DNA from: Ditylenchus dipsaci | Taxonomy: Eukaryota > Nematoda > Chromadorea > Rhabditida > Anguinidae | Length of the DNA: 64,000 bases | Assembly (NCBI GenBank): GCA_004194705.1 | Contig: SADC01000200.1 | Span: 1 to 64,000 of the forward strand | Direction: 5' to 3' | Shown: piece after piece, positions 14,201 through 23,582 of the stretch | How positions within the stretch are numbered: the stretch's first letter is position 1 | Layout of the letters: each line of letters begins with the position of its first letter | Notes under the pieces: model-generated | Databases searched by the model: none | What the model saw: the letters and a program-made list of their open reading frames with translations, nothing else | What the model was told of the DNA's origin: nothing | Translations under genes and position numbers: made by a program

Positions 14201-17200
14201 AGCTCCATCAACTTTCATGATTGGCAGTGGACGGTTAGCACATTCCAGCTTGTATTTCTTCCAGCCATCTCTAAGGGAACGACATCCAGTGCAAGCGTAG
14301 TAAATCAATTTAACTCCATCAGAGCGCGCTGGTTTCTTCCAAAGACCGACCAAGTGTAACATTTGCTATCCTTGTCTGAAGAGAATTCTGTGACAGCCAA
14401 TTTTTTGTTCCCGATTCTCTTTGAAGAAGCAAAATTTATTGAAGACACCTGAAAAGAAGCATATAACAAAACATTGTTCACAATTTTGTAGATACAGACC
14501 TGAAGAAAGAGAGCGTAAAAAACTGTACGGAAGTAAAAAAAGGCAGACAACAAAAAACAAGCTTAAAAATGAAGAAGTTCAAGTCGAGAGTAAATAGTCA
14601 AAAACTGAAATACGAGACAGCAAAAGAAAATTTTAATGAAGTAAAAGTTGGACTAACGGCAGGAGCAAATAATTCACTTATTACAAGACAAGTCACGAGT
14701 CAATAGGGTCACGAATCAATATGGTCACGAACCGATAGTCACGAATCGATACGGTCACGAATCGATAGTCACGAATCAAAATGGTCACGAACTGATAGTC
14801 GTTCCACTATAGTGACAAATGTCGCGCGACATTTGTCACCCGACATTTGTCACTACAGTGACAAATGTCGCGCGACAAATATTTCAAATAGTGACAAATG
14901 TCCGGTTGCCATTGATTTACATTGCATTTTCGATAGGCAGTGTCAGGCTAGATTTTTGTACCGCAATGTATCAAACCTCAACTACACTATAATTTTACAA
15001 ATTGCAACAATAAAAATTTTGAAAATTTCTTTTTTTTAGATTCGCCTGCACAAGCGAGTCATAGACGCTGTGCAAGACCATCACAGGTGTCAAGCTCAAT
15101 GGAAAAGTCTAATTTGCAAAGCTCTGTATCTTGAAGATATTGAACTGGCTGAAGCTACTCGTCAACTACCACCTAAGTGGACGACTATTCACACTCTGGA
15201 TTCTTCAGCAACATCCAAGCCTAAAAGTAGTGGATTTCTTGGTAGCAACTATCAATTGCCTCACTCCACTCGTTTTCTATGGCATGTTACTCTCAAGCGC
15301 CCACTATATTTGGTAAATTTTATATGCATTGAAAAAGTTAGTAATTAAATTGTTATTTTTACAGACTTTTGGAATAATTTGTGCTATGATGACAGGTAAA
15401 TCTATTTTATTTGTCAGGTTCGATCCCGCCTAAGGTAAATTATTATTTTTATTAAAGTTTATGCTACACTCGATCTTTTTAAAAAAAATCGCAAAATTCA
15501 TTCCAGCTTAGCGTCCGTCACTATTTATACCCCATTTTTGAAGACTTTTTACAAATTTACTCGGGTCAGTCCAGTCAGACAAAATCGTAATGTTTAAATT
15601 TTTTTACAAAGGCTGTAGTTGAAATCACCCGTCAAATATCCGATTAAAATTAGCACCCTCAAAGTATTTTGTACTTCAAGTGTTTGCTTATTTTTTTACG
15701 CAAAAAAGTTATTTCGCTAGTTATTTTATTTAAAAAAATTGCGAAAATAATGCTAGCAAGACAAAATACTTCGACGGGATAAAGACGAAATTTGACAGGA
15801 GATTCAGACCATTTTACGGAAAATTTGAATTCAATTAGATGGGGTAAAGGATTAATTTGAGATGGAGAAATCACTTTTAGCCTTTTTGTAAATAACCAAA
15901 AATTTCAACTGGAAAAAGCAAAAGCTCGATTTATACCTCTTCTATAGTTAAGGTCACGATCAAAATCGAGGTTTTTTGGCTACGTACAATAATAGGCCAA
16001 TTTCGAGAAGAACCTTAAATCAAAAACAGGATGTCAATAATAGTCCAATTTTCCAATCTAGGTATGATAGTGTGGAGTGAATGCACGTTTTTTGTGGTTT
16101 ATCCTCAACTTTCCTTAGCAGCTAGGATTTTACATAATGCTGCTCATGGCTACCACTACAAATACATACAGGTTTTTCTTACTCCTTTTCCACATCCATC
16201 TAAACTTTTGTTCTAATTTATAGATGTGTGCTATCTTAATCATTTTTTACCTGGGAGTTTGCGCCTATTACACCATCTTCCGACTACGAATTTACCGTTA
16301 CTACCATTTGGATCCCCACCAACTAACAGATGAGAACAGTTTGATTTTTAGTGCAATGTGGGTTTTTTAGGTTTTGTATAATTTGGTGTAGTACTAGGTT
16401 AAAATTGGTGTACGATCCAGCTTCTTTAAGTACGATCTCGGCGATTGGGTATCTTACAGTTGGTTGCGCAAACATTCAGTCAGTTGAGATACCTACAGGT
16501 TGCTTTTTTTGGTCCTAATCTCCTACCCCTTTAGAGGATTTGAGGTTTTTGATCGGGGCACGACCCGGTAGCTGGTATATGATTCAGGTTGGTTGGGTAG
16601 CCTCCAGATGTGGGATCACCCGACATTATGTCATCAACCACAACCATTTTTTCAAACTCTACAATATTATCAATAATAGTCCAAAATGAAGATGGGTTCG
16701 AAATTGAGAGAATTAACTGTACAAAGTGTCCTAAGAATTCTGTAGACTTTCTTTTGCAGAAAAATTCGCAGCCTTTGTTTTGAACATCTATTTTCATATA
16801 ATTTTTCGACTCAACTTGCAACAAGAGTTCATTGAGAAAATTTAAAAAAATACGAAAAAATTCTTTTTTTCTTGTCCCCTATGGTTTAGGACCTACCTAT
16901 CCTTAGTAACTTCAAACCATACAGGTAAAACTAAACAAAATCGTAATTTTCATGTATTCGAGATTAAATAACGCATACGAAAAAAGTTATGGACAAAGGA
17001 AAGTTTCCAAAATTCTTGTAATATATTTGGTAAAATTTTACAAATTTTCAGGCTTCTTTGTCGCCTAACTGCACCGATGTGCTTGAATTTTTTGGCATGG
17101 TTCACCTCGACTCACATATCACTTCTGATGCCAAATTTGGAGTGGAGACACAGTTTACTAAGGTTTCTTGCTTATAATTATCCAGAATAAAGCCATTGTT

Positions 17201-19783
17201 GTAACATTTTAGTTGATGGGCCATCTGGACGTTATTCCACTATTGGCCAAAGGCATTAACATTTACCTACCCATACTTATTGTACTACTTTGTTTGGGTA
17301 CTTGGTTCAGGTAAATCATTGATACTTTTTGGTTTTTGCGATTCACAGTGTTGGTCAAGACTAGGCACTCGATTACTCCACTCATTAGGCATTGACCAAT
17401 TCCTGGATGAAGACGACATGACTGGAGAGATGGTCCAGGGCGGAAAGGCTTTGGTCACTCTCGGTAATTTTTTGATTCAGTAAAAAGGCAGAAAAGGGGA
17501 ATCAATCCCTTCGCCAACTGAGGTCCAAAATTAGGAATATTCTTTAGTAAAAGCTACTTAATAAAAGAGAAGTTTATTTAGGTGAATTTATCGCCGATCG
17601 AATCGGCAATACTTTTTATTGGCTTTTAAGAAAGGTCCTAGTTCAGAAGGGCATCCGAATGGACCAATGACAGTTCGCGTAGACGTAAATTTACCGAAAG
17701 ACTACAAACTCGAAGCGCTTAGGAGTGGATCCGCCATGTGGAGTTCTCTACCAAATTGGTGTTGAAATAAAAATGTGTTGAACACCATTGTGTCTTTCTT
17801 AGTCTTCAACTCGCCGTTGTGTTCATATTTTGACCTCCGATATTACGGTTATCACTCACTTGGCCAAAAATCCAATTGGAAGCACTTATTTTGGTGTCAC
17901 ATGTCTTATTGTATGTTCATGCACGTTGTAGTTCGTGAAAGATCTTCTTTTGCTTTAATCTTTTTCTTTAATTTTCTCTTGCATTTCTTTTATTACCGAG
18001 TGTATTTTGGAAAATACACAAAAAAAATAGGAGACGGGCAACTTTTTTAGCTCTTGCGTTTATAATTGTTATAACATCTAGACCGCAACTTCAACATTCT
18101 CAAGGGGAGGGGGTAATTTGCCTCATTTTTTTCAGTCACGGGGGGTTAACGTATTTGTTAGGGGGAGGCAATTTTTTTTCGCCCCAATTGGAGCGGTCAT
18201 ATGGCTAACTACGAAATACCAAGTTTGGTCTGCGGCAGTTCCGAAGAGGGAGATAATTACCACTTTTAATGGAAGGGCGAAAATTAAACGCCGGAATATC
18301 GCGCTCCAAATTTTTTCTTTCAGTCAAAGAGGCAAAATATCATATCTTTTATATCTTTTTCATATCTTTTTCAAAGTGATAAAATTGTTAGATAGCCCTG
18401 CCGTTCTGGTGTCTAAGGAAATATTGTTTGTAGACAATATCTACAAATATAAAACAGATCTGAAAAAGTAATTATTTCCTGATTTGTTTCATACTTTCAG
18501 TTTTTTGTGCCCCATTTCGAAAACATGTTGTAACAAATAATACTTCCTTATAAACTAGAAGGGCAGGGCTATCTAACAATGTTATTACTCCGAAGAAAAA
18601 ATATTTAAATTTTGCCTCTTTGACTAAGAGAAAAAATTTGGCGCGCAATTTTACTAAAATAAAAAATTCGACCTTTGAATCGATAGTTAAAGGACCATCG
18701 CCCTTAACGACAATGGCAATTTAGAGTTTTTGAATTAAGGTTCTACTGGAGAATCCGTTTCCATTTTTTGCCTTGGGTCCCTGTTGATTTTTCAACAAAT
18801 ATGCCTTGGTACCCTTTGTTGTTTTAAGAGTGATCATGGTGAAGGTGATATAACTATAATAAACAGGGGAGACCAAGGCATATTTCGCAAAAAAGCAACA
18901 GGGGGACCAAGGCGAAAAAATGGAAACGGATTCTCCGGTAGAACCCAATGGCAATTTAGAGTTTTTGAATTGGCGGGGCCGAAAATGCGGAAAATGTTTT
19001 TGTGAATTATTTTTTTATTCGCATCTAAAAATTAAATTTCACGTACTGGGTGAGGCGAATCAACAGTCACATATAATAAGTTATAGCTCAATGTGAGTCG
19101 GCTAAGTCGTCCGATCTGCATTGTCAACCAACGCTGGCTGGACTAGTAGATGTTTCTTAATTTTGAACAAATTTTAATCGCAAACAAGAAATAATTCGAA
19201 ATAAATTTTCGCAATAAAAGAGCTGTCCCCCGCGAATCCAAAAACTCGAAATTGCCATTGTCATCAACGGCGATGGTCCTTTAACCATTCTCCTGAGACT
19301 CACAATTAATAATTATCTTAGTAACTTCAGAACGCAACCGAATTAACCGAGAGCGGGGCAGAGAAGAAAGGAACAGGGCATGGACCAATAATAAATCTTC
19401 AACAACCAACAAAGGTATTCTGCATTGCAAAAAAGTATTTCCACCAATATCTTTGTTGTGTATTTCAGACAGTTATGAAGGCAAGTCAGCCAATACTCGC
19501 CTAGCCATGGAATATAGTGACAGAGAGCCGATATTGGAGCACCAAGAAAACAATGGACTCATTGAGGAATTCGAGGCCAACAACATCAGTTTGGAGGCTG
19601 CTGAGAACGAGAGCTTCTTATTTTCCAACACTTCTTCGGAAACAAGGGTGGTGTACCTTCTCAAGCTGACTTGGAGTTTGGAACAGCTTTTGGCACATCT
19701 CTAGCGTCCAGTGGAGCAGGAGGAGGGATGAGTGCAAAGACAGACTTTGTCCAGACCCTTCTTCTATATTTGATGATCTCTAG
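2286..19783 (+). CDS. LMBRD2: LMBR1 domain-containing protein 2 (LMBRD2) homologue, about 18 exons
   Basis: Multi-pass membrane protein of the LMBR1/limb-region family; in vertebrates LMBRD2 acts around GPCR signalling and the endomembrane system (family knowledge). Exons I can support: 2286-2457, 2511-2606, 2790-2869, 3320-3484, 3566-3687, 5391-5478, 5525-5555, 5614-5654, 5701-5791, 15040-15312, 15365-15395, 16062-16171, 16224-16357, 17052-17162, 17213-17310, 17360-17463, 19331-19414 and 19469-19783. Phases agree at every junction. Diagnostic segments are [69 protein letters not shown] and the C-terminal SSIFDDL. Homologous alignment needs five single-base losses: near 2297 (start region), in the T-run at 2411-2416, near 17120-17126, near 19645 and near 19755. 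With these restored the frame is about 716 codons, close to the vertebrate length of about 695. The start is the ATG at 2286, which gives the usual 16 residues before the first membrane segment, but it depends on the first loss. The gene may be decayed, mis-assembled or genuinely frameshifted. Intron 9 is 9.2 kb and contains an antisense gene. Confidence 0.85.
2870..3319 (+). other. LMBRD2 intron 3
   Basis: A 450-bp intron with a GC-richer core (2990-3240) that has an open frame but no recognisable homology. GTCGGTTAACC near 2920-2935 and GAGCCGACCGGTT at 3255-3267 form a loose inverted pair, so the content is probably an old insertion. Confidence 0.35.
3688..5390 (+). other. LMBRD2 intron 5, repeat-filled
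   Basis: A 1.7 kb intron. It contains a copy (about 4255-4355) of the dispersed GGAATCATNTCTAAGGTAAG repeat also found at 31.9-32.4 kb, the pogo-type MITE at 4423-4612, and a fragment (4730-4800) related to the palindrome ends at 38.25 and 38.98 kb. No gene was recognised in it. Confidence 0.5.
4423..4612. repeat. pogo-type MITE (TACAGTCAAACC ends)
   Basis: Inverted ends TACAGTCAAACCCAGG at 4423 and ATCGAGGTTTGGCTGTA ending 4612 flank a 190-bp body made of repeats of TCGCACTAAATCGGGGT. TA forms the outermost base pair at both sides, as expected for a TA target duplication. Confidence 0.75.
6648..6842. repeat. Palindromic MITE, TATAATACGCCTC family
   Basis: ATAATACGCCTCGAAATAAA at the left is mirrored by TTTATTTGGAGGCGTATTAT at the right. 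The interior pairs GTCCCGTTGAC with GTCAACGGGAC. The same ends (ATAACACGCCTC) flank the element at 30902-31209, so this is a family. Confidence 0.75.
6903..7086. repeat. TTAA-flanked palindromic MITE, AGGNCCAT family (copy 1)
   Basis: A nearly perfect hairpin. AGGACCATAGCCGTCGCCGA at the left is complemented at the right, and TTAA flanks both sides (6899-6902 and 7087-7090). This is the type of target used by piggyBac-like transposases. Four more copies occur at 10935, 18691, 20770 and 44607. Confidence 0.85.
7343..7590. repeat. pogo-type MITE (CCGTATTTCCTCTAAT family)
   Basis: Begins TACCGTATTTCCTCTAATTT and ends GGGGCTGCAATTAGAG. An inner inverted pair (CCGCCCCCCCCTAA and GCCGCCCTGGGGCTGC) encloses the body. 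The ends match those of the transposase-bearing Tigger copy at 58.0-59.1 kb. Confidence 0.65.
7896..12348 (-). CDS. P-loop NTPase of the NadR/Ttd14 (AAA_28) type, nested antisense in LMBRD2 intron 9
   Basis: Minus-strand exons are 12348-12285, 10503-10439, 10388-10236, 9641-9481 and 8124-7896. All junctions are GT-AG, all phases match, and the frame of 223 codons plus TGA is uninterrupted. Walker A is GGPCAGKST at residues 17-25, split exactly by intron 1. The mid-region CDRGAMD is at 103-109 and a basic [11 protein letters not shown] patch at about 157-167. Together these resemble the N-terminal domain of arthropod Ttd14 (a phosphoinositide-binding GTPase in TRPL trafficking) and NadR-like kinases. 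It is short for Ttd14, which continues with a second domain; none is visible here, so it may be a single-domain family member. The start is the ATG just upstream of the glycine loop; an upstream exon cannot be excluded. Introns 1 and 3 hold MITEs. Function is inferred from motifs only. Confidence 0.8.
8714..9318. repeat. mariner-like MITE inside the NTPase gene intron, with a nested structured insert
   Basis: Ends CGGGATGTCCCAAAATAACC and GGTTTTTTTGGACCACCCTG are inverted and lie between TA dinucleotides (8712-8713 and 9319-9320), a common form for TA-targeting MITEs. Inside, GGTGTAACAAGGATG (about 9030) pairs with CATCCTTTGTTACACC (about 9227). These enclose a GC-richer 180-bp insert with its own stem (AGTCTTAGGT and ACCTAAGACT). 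Confidence 0.65.
10935..11152. repeat. TTAA-flanked palindromic MITE, AGGNCCAT family (copy 2)
   Basis: TTAA at 10931-10934 and 11153-11156. Arms contain CCCCGCCAATTCAA and its complement. The core (CTAATCATT with GTTTCTAACAC) is shared with copies at 20770 and 44607. Confidence 0.85.
11458..12237. repeat. Imperfect inverted-repeat element
   Basis: The left end (GCATTCACAATGAGGAGGCT, then GCGGATGCTAAA) is complemented at the right by TTTAGCGTCCGCAGCC and TTCTCATTGTGAATTC. An internal set of mirrored segments (CTACAAGATG, GGCGGAGTC, AGGGCTATCAAATGAG) shows it is a large imperfect palindrome. It lies in intron 1 of the antisense gene. Confidence 0.65.
12735..12900. repeat. Degenerate tandem array of AAAGCGGGCA
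   Basis: The word (A)AAAGCGGGCA(C/G) recurs about ten times every 15-30 bp. The same word in complement (TGCCCGCTAAT) builds the arms of the fold-back element at 45304-45921, so this is probably a solitary arm of the same family. Confidence 0.55.
13851..14910. mobile_element. Mutator-like fold-back element with FLYWCH remnant, perfect 8-bp target duplication
   Basis: Terminal inverted repeats GGCAACCGGACATTTGTCAC and GTGACAAATGTCCGGTTGCC are flanked by ATTGATTT on both sides (13843-13850 and 14911-14918). Arms of about 250-300 bp carry tandem copies of GTCACGAATCGATA and of AGTGACAAATGTC. The centre holds a FLYWCH-like zinc-finger remnant on the minus strand. TSD length, GG ends and the FLYWCH domain together point to the Mutator superfamily. 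It is non-autonomous and inserted in LMBRD2 intron 9. Confidence 0.8.
14129..14400 (-). pseudogene. FLYWCH-type zinc-finger remnant
   Basis: The minus-strand frame includes KCYTWSVF and, one frame away, GLWKKP followed by [12 protein letters not shown], then [19 protein letters not shown]. Order and spacing (Cys-Tyr-x-Trp, Tyr-x-Cys-x2-Cys, a Trp-Ile/Leu-Asp turn, then His/Cys) match the FLYWCH-like exon of the Mutator-like transposase at 55622-55908 (GCYVW, YFRCSGC, TWLDD, SHICEP). One single-base frame break is needed. It is probably the surviving first domain of a related transposase. Confidence 0.55.
15396..17051 (+). other. LMBRD2 introns 11-13, no other gene seen
   Basis: Introns at 15396-16061 and 16358-17051 are AT-rich. 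The second contains a GGTATCTTACAG / GAGATACCTACAGG repeat related to the GGTACCT-rich stretch at 46.5-46.75 kb. No open frame with recognisable homology. Confidence 0.4.
17464..19330 (+). other. LMBRD2 intron 16 with two insertions
   Basis: The stretch 17580-17770 holds a 43-codon open frame ending in TGA with no recognised homology. From 18300 to 18650 there is a palindrome (GTCAAAGAGGCAAAAT and GTTAGATAGCCCTGCC, with their complements). From 18691 to 19280 lies a TTAA-flanked MITE. Confidence 0.5.
18691..19280. repeat. TTAA-flanked MITE, AGGNCCAT family (copy 3), with a nested hairpin
   Basis: TTAA at 18687-18690 and 19281-19284; ends AGGACCATCGCCC and GGCGATGGTCCT. At about 18740-18947 a second hairpin (GTTCTACTGGAGAATCCG with complement) is nested. 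It is flanked by direct copies of CAATGGCAATTTAGAG. The nested hairpin belongs to the ACCAAGGC hairpin family also present at 29.3 and 36.5 kb. Confidence 0.8.
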
Positions 19784-19808
19784 TCAGACATTGAAAAACA
19801 ATTATTAA

Positions 19809-20310
19809 CCCTAGGACGACCACGTTGACCACAAAGTTGACCACCTGGTCATGTCATATTTGCAAAACTTGGTTTTTCGTTTATAATACACATTTAGAAA
19901 AAGGGTATAAGAATCTAGGAAGGTATCAATCTCAGCTATAAAATGAGATATCTTACTGGCTGAGAGGTTTACGACCCGGCTGAAATATAACTTCGCTTAC
20001 AGTGACACAGGCTGCTGACCACGTTGACCACATTGTGGTCATTATGTATGAATATAATTTGAAATAATGGTGGGTTGCAAACTCAATGAGTCTAATTATT
20101 CTTTCATTATTGGTTTTTTAGATGGGTTACAATAATCGTATGATATGACTTTTGTGAAACCCATATAAAAATAGTATTACCAAAAATAACAAAATTCTGC
20201 TCGGCTTGTAATCATTTTTGAAATCATATTTGAAAATAGAATTTTCTGATAATGACCACAAAGTGGTCATCGTGGTCAGTGGCGACCATTTTAACGTGGT
20301 CGTCCTAGGG
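19809..20310. repeat. piggyBac-type MITE, TTAA-flanked, CCCTAGGACGACCACG ends
   Basis: TTAA at 19805-19808 and 20311-20314. Inverted ends CCCTAGGACGACCACGTT and AACGTGGTCGTCCTAGGG; CCCTAG next to TTAA is typical of piggyBac-family MITEs. The word GACCAC recurs through both arms. It starts 26 bp after the LMBRD2 stop codon. Confidence 0.85.
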
Positions 20311-20489
20311 TTAAGGGAAAACAGTCAAATGACAGTATTTATGACAGATTTGAAATTTTATGTATATTTGGTATGCCAGGACTTCTTACATTAATTTCTG
20401 AGAATATTGCATTTTCACTACTCTACTTTTGGACAAATAACGAAATTAACTTTTCTATGTAATTAGTATAGGACCTATTCAGAAAGCTA

Positions 20490-20736
20490 CCGTATTTTCT
20501 CTAACAGAAGCCCCGTCTCTAATAGAAGCCCCACAACTTTAAGGGTCTGTATCTTAGAGCACAGTCAATATTTCGCAAAGCTGTTGATTGCATTTTCTTA
20601 ACTCCCACGAGCTCCACTGATTCCGCTTTTCGGATTTTGGATGATCACCCGAAAATCTCAAGATCGACCTAAAATTTCCTGATTTCTGGGTGATCGAAAA
20701 ATAGAAGCCCCAGGGCTTCTATTAGAGAAGATACGG
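20490..20736. repeat. pogo-type MITE (CCGTATTTTCTCTAA ends)
   Basis: Ends CCGTATTTTCTCTAACAGAA and TTCTATTAGAGAAGATACGG between TA dinucleotides. GAAGCCCC recurs in the left arm and is mirrored by GGGGCTTC at the right. Confidence 0.75.
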
Positions 20737-20769
20737 TAATTTCAGACTTCTCATCTGTACTTTATTTAA

Positions 20770-21000
20770 AGGGGCATGTCCACGCTAATAAGAAGTGGTG
20801 CCTGGGAATTCAAACTTTTTCCTAATCATTGAACTTCTGTACGGATTTTTCAACTTAGTTTCTAACAAAACAAGGCTTAGAATTTAATTTTAGGTATAGT
20901 TTTGTTAGAAACCAAGTTGAAATATCCGTACACAAGTTCAATAATTAGGAGAATTTTTGAATTCTCGGACACCATCTCTTATTAGCGTGGGCATGCTCCT
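20770..21000. repeat. TTAA-flanked palindromic MITE, AGGNCCAT family (copy 4, diverged ends)
   Basis: TTAA at 20766-20769 and 21001-21004. Arms AGGGGCATGTCCACGCTAAT and complement; the core with GTTTCTAACAAAAC and ATCCGTACA is shared with copies 2 and 5. Confidence 0.8.
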
Positions 21001-21499
21001 TTAAGGCACGTTCACAATGAGTGTCTACCTGAATGTGACTTTTGCGCATTTTGTAAATTTTTGTAAAGCGTGTTTATACGACTCCTTAGCTAGGTGTTTT
21101 TTAAGGTGGAGTTTCACCTTATATTTAGTGTAATTTTTTCGAAAATTATTTTTTATCAGGGTGTTTGACCGATCAATTGATAGAGAAATAACTCAGCTAC
21201 AAAACGATGTAAGAACATCTGAGGTATGAAAACGAAATCGTTTGAGTACATTAATGGTTCGGGTAGATCATCCCCCCTACCTGTTAACTTACATATTCTA
21301 GCTCGCCCACCCTTGCCTATCCTCGCCAAGGGTAACAATCACCTATGGACGCCTCCCTCGTGCTTGGTTCAGTTACATTAATTGTACGAATAGATCAATG
21401 TTGCAGGTACTATTGCTGTGGTTCGGGAAGATCGGTGGTTCGGGTACTATCCCTGCGGTTCGGGAACACTCTTTATTCGGAGGGCAACAAAAACTATTT

Positions 21500-22400
21500 C
21501 TGAGACTCAATTCTTTTATACGTTTTTATGCTAAAAAATAAAGCCCAAATGTTGTTCTTGAGTGTTCTGGTGAAACATCTAACAAAAGTTTGCAAAAAAT
21601 TTCGAAAAAATTTGGTTTTAACACGGAAATCTACCCGAAAAACCATTATTGGCTGAAATCTACCGTGGCCGATTTTGAGGGCACCAAGAAGAAGCACGTA
21701 GAAACACCCTTTATTTTACGTATTTATGCTTCAAAGATAGCTAAGATGTTGACCTTGATATATGGGCAAAAAGGGCGAAAAATTAGGCCTGAACAGAAAA
21801 ATCCACCGAAAATCCAGGCTAAAATTCACCATCTCCAATTTGGAAGTTAAGAAAAAAAAATTTGTGAAGCAAGTTTAATTATACGTTCTTGTGCTTAAAA
21901 AAGCTGAGATGTCGTACTTAATGGTTCTGGAAAGATATCTGATATATATTTGCGAAAATTGGCAGAAAATTGAGTATGAACAAAAAAATCCTCCAGAATC
22001 CGGTAAAAAATTAACCATCTCCAATTTGGAGGGCAGGAAAAAAAATTTTTGAAGCAAGTTTAATTATACGTATATGTGCTTTAATGAAATATGTGCTTCA
22101 ATGCTAAGATGTCGTATTTTAGGGTTTCAAAAAGATAGCTGACATAAGTTTGCAAAAATGTTCAGAAAATTGGCTGTGAACCTGAATATCCACACTCAAT
22201 ACAGGCTAAAGTTTACCATCTAAAATTTGGAGGGCAATAAAAAGTTTTTGTAGAAGCAACTTTTATTATACGTGTTCGTTTTTTGAAAGAAAGCTAAGAT
22301 ATTGAACTTAAGGGTCCCGTAAAGATTTCTGACAAAGATTTGCAAATAGGACTGCAAATCGGGTAGTAAAAAAATAACTTCAGAAAAAGTATGACGGATT
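21500..22400. repeat. Degenerate tandem repeat, unit about 180-200 bp
   Basis: Five units begin with a TTTTATACGT/TAATTATACGT word near 21510, 21710, 21875, 22060 and 22260. Each continues with a run resembling GCTAAGATGTCGTACTT, then TTTGCAAAAATT and CATCTCCAATTTGGAGGG. Units are diverged and contain small indels. Flanking sequence (21004-21500 and 22400-22830) has no recognised gene. Confidence 0.6.
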
Positions 22401-22944
22401 TGCCTGATCCAAATACTATATAGAGATACTGCTTGACTGTCATTGAATGCCCTAATTTTGAGATTTAATGCAAATTACAGCCCTGTGCATGATGGCCTGG
22501 AATTAACATCGTTGAATTTTTCTCGGATTTCAGTCCTAACTAAATATTACCCTTGTCGCTGTATGACACCTCAAATGAAAGCCTAGAATCTTGGCTAGAA
22601 ATTTGAATGTTTAGAAAGTGTGACTTGTAGAAAAAAGTCAGAAAAACTTTAATCAAACCAGTCAAAGAAAAACCCCAGAAATAATCGACTCTTGTAAATA
22701 AAGTCTCGAACCTGTGACCTAGACAATAAAGTTCGCCCTTCATTTAAAAATCACTGGAACTATAAAATGCGAACGGAATTGTAAATATTAGTGAAAAAAG
22801 CACCTTCTTCTTGAAAAAGACCAACAGAGAAAAGATTTCGGCCATCGACGGCTTGCGACGATTCGAATTGAGACAATTCAAATTGAGACAATTTGAATTG
22901 CGACAAATTTAAATTGAGACAGAACCTAATCGAGGCCTGAGTTT

Positions 22945-23175
22945 TAAGTGGCACCGGTGCCGAAAGTTTTTCGGTCGGTGCCGTGAGTTGGTGCCGGTGC
23001 CGAAATTTTCGGGAGTCGGTGTTGTGAGCTAATGCCGGTGCCAGTTTTTTCGAGGTCGGTGCCGTAAATCGGTGCCGATGCCAAAATTCTGAAAAAGGGA
23101 AATTACATCGGTGTGGCACCGGCACCAGGCAGTTCACGGCATCGCACCGGTGCCATGAGCCGGTACCGGTGCTGA
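22945..23175. repeat. GGTGCCGGTGCC tandem-word patch
   Basis: GGCACCGGTGCCG-type words recur about every 30-40 bp in both orientations. A smaller related patch lies at 40610-40745 inside a Rabin8-like gene intron. Confidence 0.55.
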
Positions 23176-23345
23176 AAATTTGGGAGAAAATATGGTAGTG
23201 TCCACGCGATACGGAAAAACCCTACATACTATTCGATAGAGAATCGAAAATGCTTATCTGACATAAAGATCGTTTTCTGCGTCAATGTGGATTTTAGGGG
23301 TGAAAAACGCGTTTAATACTTTAGCAAAATTGTTCAGCATATATA

Positions 23346-23577
23346 CCGTATTTCCTGTAATAAGGCGGCATGCCGCCTTATTTTCAAACCTTCGAAAATC
23401 CAAAAAATTTGAATTCAATCTCGAGATTTTTGGGTGCTCAACCAAAATCTAAAAATTGGCACCGGTAGAACTCGTGGGAGTTAAGAAAACGCAATAAACA
23501 GATAAGCAAAATATTTACTCTGCTCCGAGATATAGATCCTCGAAGTTGGGGGTGCCGGCTTATTACAGGAAATACGG
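23346..23577. repeat. pogo-type MITE (CCGTATTTCCTGTAATAAGG ends)
   Basis: Ends CCGTATTTCCTGTAATAAGG and TTATTACAGGAAATACGG lie between TA dinucleotides. It is inserted in the nested element described for 23190-24030. Confidence 0.8.
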
Positions 23578-23582
23578 TATCT

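Larger units (their letters stand above)
5792..15039 (+). other. LMBRD2 intron 9, 9.2 kb, containing an antisense gene and at least seven inserted elements
   Basis: Donor GAT|GTGAG at 5792 and acceptor TTTTTTTAG ending 15039; the reading phase is 0 on both sides. Inside lie the minus-strand NTPase gene (7896-12348) and the elements listed separately at 6648, 6903, 7343, 8714, 10935, 11458 and 13851. The stretches 5800-6640 and 12350-13840 show no gene. The first has a single pogo-like end near 5870. The second has the GCGGGCA tandem-word patch and a copy of the AAGAGTCTTG dispersed repeat (13300-13400). Confidence 0.7.

Noticed and set aside
14150..14359. Plus-strand 69-codon frame inside the 1.06 kb element
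   Set aside because: Antisense shadow of the FLYWCH-type remnant.
17311..17359. Acceptor CACAG at 17349 for LMBRD2 exon 16
   Set aside because: It gives an immediate stop; the acceptor GGTCAAG ending 17359 restores the conserved LGTR segment in phase.
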